DNA of 16,921 nt from Bacteroidota bacterium (GTDB taxonomy: Bacteria; Bacteroidota; Bacteroidia; Bacteroidales; VadinHA17): positions 1-16,921 of the forward strand of contig JADFUQ010000446.1 of NCBI GenBank assembly GCA_015222065.1, written 5' to 3'. A program made the translations under genes and the position numbers. Under the pieces are notes generated by a model, which saw only the letters and a list, made by a program, of their open reading frames with translations, was not told the origin of the DNA and ran no database searches. Every line of letters begins with the position of its first letter. The stretch's first letter is position 1. Below are positions 14,010 to 16,921 of the stretch, piece by piece.

Positions 14010-15233
14010 TTAATGTTCGTGTTCGGTTTCTTCTTTTTTCATATCTGCCAGCAGATAGTAGGCAGCATTCATTACAATTTGGGTGTTTTCCGGTAAAGAA
14101 TCCAGAAGATATATTTCGGTGTAGCCATCATCTTTTTGCCCGGTTATTACTTCCACCATCCTGAAAGCCATGTTATGATCATTTTCAGCTTTGTACTCTT
14201 TATGGTTTTCTTCCTGGTTATTATATTGCTCCCTTTCTTCATATTTCTCGTTTTCGGCATGCTCATGTAGTTCATCCAGGACAGAATCGTCTTTTATGAA
14301 GATGTACGACTTGGTACCTTCGGCAACAATTGCATCATCTGGCAAAGTGCGTGTATATTTCTCATTGGTATGCAAATGACCGGAAATATACATACCGGGA
14401 ATTAAGCCGGATACTTTTTCATTTATTCTTGCATGAATAAGAACTGCCCTTGAGTTGGTATCAAATTCTTTTCCGATAGCAAAAACTTTGGCAGTTAATT
14501 CTTCACCGGGACGATTAGAAACAGTAAAATGAACTTTCTGTCCTTTTTTTACGAGGTGTACATCTTTTTCATATATATAAAAATCGGCGTGAATAGTACT
14601 GTTGTCGGTAATTTCAAACAGTTTGTCTTTGGCATCAACATACGAACCCACTTTAATATTTACCTCATTTACATAGCCATTGATAGGCGAAATAATGCTT
14701 ACTGAATTTGATATATTTCCTTCTTTGACTTTTTGCGGGGAGATATTTAATAATTTGAGACGGGATTTCAACCCTTCATAGCGGGCTTTTGCAATGTTGT
14801 ACTCAGTTTTTGAGTGTTGATAATCTTTACCTGCTCCTACATTGTTTTCAAACAACTTTTTTTGTCGTTCATATTCTTGCTCTAAAAATTCAAGCGTATT
14901 TGCTATTTCAGAGAAATCTTCCTGTAAGGCAATGTAATCGGGATGTTCAAGAATGGCAAGCACTTTTCCCTTGTTTACTTTATCTCCATAAAATACCTTA
15001 ATTTCTTTTATATTTCCTCCAATTACGGCTGTAACGTATGCGCTGCTTGCAGGTGGCACTACCAACTGTCCGTTTGTTTTTACAACTGTAGTTAAATTCC
15101 GCATTTGGAAATTACCGAGTTTTAAATTAAGAGCTTTCCGTTGTCTCTTATTTAAAACAACCACTCCTTCGGGGCCATGTTCTTCATGTTCTTCTCCTTC
15201 GGCGCTATATTTTTTCTCTGAGTTGCACGACAT
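14010..15233 (-). CDS. RND efflux periplasmic adaptor (CzcB/CusB-like), orphan, start probably lost
   Basis: 407 residues from the first usable ATG. It is an adaptor: barrel-sandwich strand (GGNIKEIKVFYGDKVNKGKV, 72-91), long coiled-coil hairpin (about 100-165), second lipoyl half (ISPINGYVNEVNIKVGSYVD, 181-200) and beta-barrel (to about 290). His/Glu-rich stretches occur at the N-terminus (EGEEHEEHG, 12-20), in an insertion (about 319-354) and at the C-terminus (EETEHEH), consistent with metal contact. The called start MSCNSEKK is the middle of a lipoprotein signal: the frame continues upstream as KTKTFIAFIALSTL without a start codon (see 15234-15297). No RND pump or TolC gene adjoins it; the cus operon lies beyond the AraC gene and has its own adaptor. 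It could serve that pump, another pump elsewhere, or be decaying. Confidence 0.85.
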   Translation of the reverse strand: MSCNSEKKYSAEGEEHEEHGPEGVVVLNKRQRKALNLKLGNFQMRNLTTVVKTNGQLVVPPASSAYVTAVIGGNIKEIKVFYGDKVNKGKVLAILEHPDYIALQEDFSEIANTLEFLEQEYERQKKLFENNVGAGKDYQHSKTEYNIAKARYEGLKSRLKLLNISPQKVKEGNISNSVSIISPINGYVNEVNIKVGSYVDAKDKLFEITDNSTIHADFYIYEKDVHLVKKGQKVHFTVSNRPGEELTAKVFAIGKEFDTNSRAVLIHARINEKVSGLIPGMYISGHLHTNEKYTRTLPDDAIVAEGTKSYIFIKDDSVLDELHEHAENEKYEEREQYNNQEENHKEYKAENDHNMAFRMVEVITGQKDDGYTEIYLLDSLPENTQIVMNAAYYLLADMKKEETEHEH

Positions 15234-15297
15234 TAAAGTTGATAATGCAATAAATGCTATGAATGTTTTTGTTTTATGAAAAAATAACGTTATTCAT
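15234..15297 (-). other. Probable lost start and lipoprotein signal of the adaptor (frameshift in an A6 run)
   Basis: On the minus strand ATG at 15295-15297 opens MNNVIFS then a stop. If one T is removed from the six-T run (plus-strand A run 15279-15284) the frame becomes MNNVIFHKTKTFIAFIALST followed by LMSC and joins the adaptor. That is a good lipoprotein signal with basic head, hydrophobic core and lipobox LMSC. A GGAGAG lies about 14 bp before this ATG. It is either a real frameshift or a base-calling error. Confidence 0.6.
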
Positions 15298-15456
15298 TTT
15301 TAGTTTTGCTCTCCGGAATATTCAAATCCTGTAAAATTCTAAATTTATATTGATTAACACTAAATAGCTTATTTCTGATTTTTTCAGGGATCATTTTATA
15401 TACAGATAGTCGATTTGACACTTAATTTTAAGATAATATATGTAATAAAAGGGCAA

Positions 15457-15515
15457 ATTCACCCCGTGAAATAATTTTTTTTTACGAATATTTCTTCGCA
15501 TTTCACGTGGTAAAT
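15457..15515. repeat. CCCTGTGAAAT-type inverted repeat, degenerate copy 2
   Basis: Arms at 15457-15472 and 15500-15515 agree at 14 of 16 positions when one is reverse-complemented, around the shared core (C/A)CGTGAAAT. The arms match ACCCTGTGAAAT of copy 1 with small changes. It lies in the 307-bp spacer between the adaptor and the sigma gene, which also holds a second hairpin (15542-15580) and the motif at 15585. Confidence 0.5.
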
Positions 15516-15541
15516 CGCCGTGTCCCTCATCTGAAAATTCG

Positions 15542-15580
15542 GCGGCACACGGAATACGAGAACCGTACAACCTGTGCCGC
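15542..15580. repeat. GC-rich hairpin GCGGCACA/TGTGCCGC
   Basis: An exact 8-bp inverted repeat (15542-15549 and 15573-15580) around a 23-nt loop, clearly more GC-rich than its surroundings. It lies 25 bp before the first possible start of the sigma gene and 245 bp upstream of the adaptor start. No T-run follows, so termination is not obvious; a protein site or the end of a mobile element remain possible. Confidence 0.4.
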
Positions 15581-15584
15581 TAAG

Positions 15585-15597
15585 CAAATTTACACCC
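15585..15597 (-). promoter_or_regulatory. GGGTGTAAATTTG motif, candidate -7 element, copy 2
   Basis: Identical over 13 bp to 13969-13981 and in the same orientation, containing TAAATTTG. It would drive the adaptor gene with a leader of nearly 290 bp, long enough to include the hairpins at 15457-15580. No clear -33 partner was found. Confidence 0.33.
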
Positions 15598-15604
15598 AAC
15601 CTTT

Positions 15605-16198
15605 TTGCTGTTAAATTATCTTTATATTAGAAGCGAAGTAAAAGATAGAGGTTTGAAGAAAATTATCGCGGGCTGCATACGGCGGAATGTTAAATCTCAG
15701 AAAGATTTATATGATAGGTTTGCACCATTAATGTTAAGCCTTTGTTACAGGTATGCAAAAAATAAATCGGATGCGAAAGACATTTTTCAGGAAGGTTTTT
15801 TAAAAGTGTTTGAGAATATTCGACAACTAAGGAACGCTGAAGCTTTGGGATGGTGGATGAAAAGAATATTTGTAAATGAAGCATTTAAGTTTTATAAAAA
15901 GCAAACAGGATTATACACTGTTGATAATATTATTTTATTGGAGAACATAAGTGATTATATCGATGATAATGATGATATTATTAATAAAATGGAAACAGAT
16001 CAGATTACACGGATTATTCAAAATTTACCGGAGAGGATGCGAATGGTTTTTAATATGTATATTATTGAAGGGTTTTCTCATCAGGAAATAGCTGATATGC
16101 TAGGAATTTCCGCGGGTACATCAAAATCCCATTTACATGATGCAAGAAAGCAATTACAACATAATATTATTATTAAAAGAATAAAGTTATACGGATAG
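15605..16198 (+). CDS. ECF RNA polymerase sigma factor
   Basis: 197 residues from TTG 15605, or 181 from TTG 15653; there is no ATG near the start and neither TTG has a well-placed Shine-Dalgarno, so the start is uncertain. Conserved sequence begins near KKIIAGCIRRNVKSQKDLYD. Sigma region 2 is YDRFAPLMLSLCYRYA followed by KNKSDAKDIFQEGFLKVFENI and WWMKRIFVNEAFKFY. Region 4 is LPERMRMVFNMYIIEGFSHQ, EIADMLGISAGTSKSHLHDA, RKQLQ, a DNA-binding helix-turn-helix. It directs core polymerase to a stress regulon, and the next gene, 1 bp downstream, is probably its membrane partner. Confidence 0.93.
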   Translation: MLLNYLYIRSEVKDRGLKKIIAGCIRRNVKSQKDLYDRFAPLMLSLCYRYAKNKSDAKDIFQEGFLKVFENIRQLRNAEALGWWMKRIFVNEAFKFYKKQTGLYTVDNIILLENISDYIDDNDDIINKMETDQITRIIQNLPERMRMVFNMYIIEGFSHQEIADMLGISAGTSKSHLHDARKQLQHNIIIKRIKLYG

Positions 16199-16199
16199 T

Positions 16200-16652
16200 A
16201 TGGAAAGATCTTTACCAAATAATCATTTTGATAATTTCTTCAGAGACAGATACAAAAAAAATACAATCGCTCCTGAAGAAGAATTGTGGGAAAATATCAA
16301 TTCCTGCATGAACAAAAAAAAACTTATTATCTCTTTAAGAAAAATTCAACGATTAAAGATTGCTGTTACAATTCTTGCCTTTGCCCTTATCGGAACATTA
16401 ACTCTCATTGCAACAGATTTATTTAAACAAGAAGATACAACAACAGATATACAAGAGCAATCAATACCAGATTTACCTGCTAAGACTAAATCCGAAAAAC
16501 CTTTGAATTTGGTCCGTAAAGTTGACTTATCAAATCAAGAACAAGAAGAATACGATATTCCGGAAATCGATTCTTCAGAAGTTATCTTCTCTCAAAAAAC
16601 TGATAATAAAGATATAGACAATATCAATTCTCCGGAAGTTTCCACAAAATAA
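16200..16652 (+). CDS. Small single-pass membrane protein, probable anti-sigma-like partner
   Basis: 150 residues beginning 1 bp after the sigma stop. The cytoplasmic part (1-50) has FDNFFRDRYKK and EEELWENI (26-33), the pattern often seen at the start of proteins encoded after Bacteroidota ECF sigma genes. One membrane helix follows (about 53-72), then a low-complexity acidic tail rich in Glu, Asp, Ser and Asn. The related proteins I know usually continue into a larger periplasmic or beta-barrel domain, which is missing here, so it may be a short form. The anti-sigma role is inference from position and the motif. No Cys-x-x-Cys zinc anti-sigma motif is present. Confidence 0.7.
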   Translation: MERSLPNNHFDNFFRDRYKKNTIAPEEELWENINSCMNKKKLIISLRKIQRLKIAVTILAFALIGTLTLIATDLFKQEDTTTDIQEQSIPDLPAKTKSEKPLNLVRKVDLSNQEQEEYDIPEIDSSEVIFSQKTDNKDIDNINSPEVSTK

Positions 16653-16845
16653 GTTTATCCGTAAATACCCTGAAAAACAAAACCCAAACAGCACATATAA
16701 AAGAATTTGTTTGATTTTTTAGTCATTGGAATTTGAGATTTATTTATTCACAAAATAATTAATTTTCAAAGGTGTTCATGAGGGTCTCCGCCTGGCGGAT
16801 CAGTTGTTATTTGATACTTGTTATTTGCCTGCCCCGTAAGGAAGT

Positions 16846-16916
16846 TTACCCTGTGAAATTGCTTGCCCTGTGTAATCCACGAAGTGGTGCAACGCAATTA
16901 CACAGGGCGGGCAATA
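16846..16916. repeat. CCCTGTGAAAT-type structured repeat, copy 3
   Basis: TTACCCTGTGAAAT (16846-16859) is identical to 731-744 of copy 1. It is followed by a 12-bp perfect inverted repeat GCCCTGTGTAAT (16865-16876) with ATTACACAGGGC (16897-16908), which extends outward to about 19 pairs if two G-T pairs are allowed. The loop holds a small hairpin CCAC-GAA-GTGG (16877-16887). The region 16653-16845 before it has no gene; it only shows a short TCCGCC/GGCGGA hairpin at 16787-16799. Confidence 0.65.
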
Positions 16917-16921
16917 TTTAA

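Noticed and set aside
16787..16799. TCCGCC-T-GGCGGA hairpin as terminator of the sigma operon
   Set aside because: The loop is a single base, no T-run follows, and it lies 135 bp past the stop codon.
1..16921. CRISPR arrays, tRNA or rRNA genes, and transposases
   Set aside because: No regularly spaced direct repeats, cloverleaf sequences, rRNA blocks or transposase/integrase motifs were seen in the window.

Overview
The window looks like a low-GC chromosome segment of a Bacteroidota bacterium, probably near Bacteroidales/Marinilabiliales. Supporting signs are candidate TAnnTTTG-type -7 promoter elements, a HYC_CC_PP-type small protein, a GDCCVxC-type protein, a CusB-like adaptor with a C-terminal DUF3347-like domain, an ECF sigma gene followed by a small anti-sigma-like gene, and several inverted intergenic repeats. 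No rRNA, tRNA, CRISPR array, transposase or integrase was recognised.

Layout, left to right. (1) Bases 1-558 are the 3' end of a sensor histidine kinase. (2) A repeat-bearing spacer follows, then a minus-strand group: a 72-aa unknown protein, a 69-aa cysteine-rich GDCCVxC protein and a membrane-anchored metallophosphoesterase. Upstream of this group is a 39-codon remnant that resembles the start of an ECF sigma factor. (3) Plus strand 2869-5543 is a tight three-gene unit: an Rrf2 regulator with three cysteines, a cupredoxin subunit II whose CuA ligands are nearly all replaced, and a haem-copper oxidase subunit I in which the helix-VI histidine is Asp. I read this as a non-canonical nitric oxide reductase under an NsrR-like repressor. 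A paired palindrome sits in front of it and a bidirectional hairpin terminator ends it. (4) Minus strand 13825-5613 is a copper/silver export locus: an HMA-AraC fusion regulator, a HYC_CC_PP protein, a CusA-type RND pump, a TolC-type outer-membrane protein and a CusB-type adaptor. A MITE-like element of about 175 bp lies between the regulator and the HYC_CC_PP gene and supplies the regulator's stop codon. (5) A second, unpaired adaptor (minus, 15233-14010) appears to have lost its start and lipoprotein signal to a one-base shift in an A6 run. (6) Plus strand 15605-16652 is an ECF sigma gene followed at 1 bp by a single-pass anti-sigma-like gene. The window ends in a structured repeat.

How the genes fit together: the copper locus is an envelope export machine in which CusA pumps, CusB links and loads, and the TolC-type protein exits. 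It is probably switched by the HMA-AraC regulator sensing cytosolic metal through its CxxC. The Rrf2/oxidase unit is a separate module, probably for NO detoxification or respiration. Copies of a CCCTGTGAAAT-based inverted repeat occur in three of the intergenic spacers, near both ends of the window and before the sigma operon.
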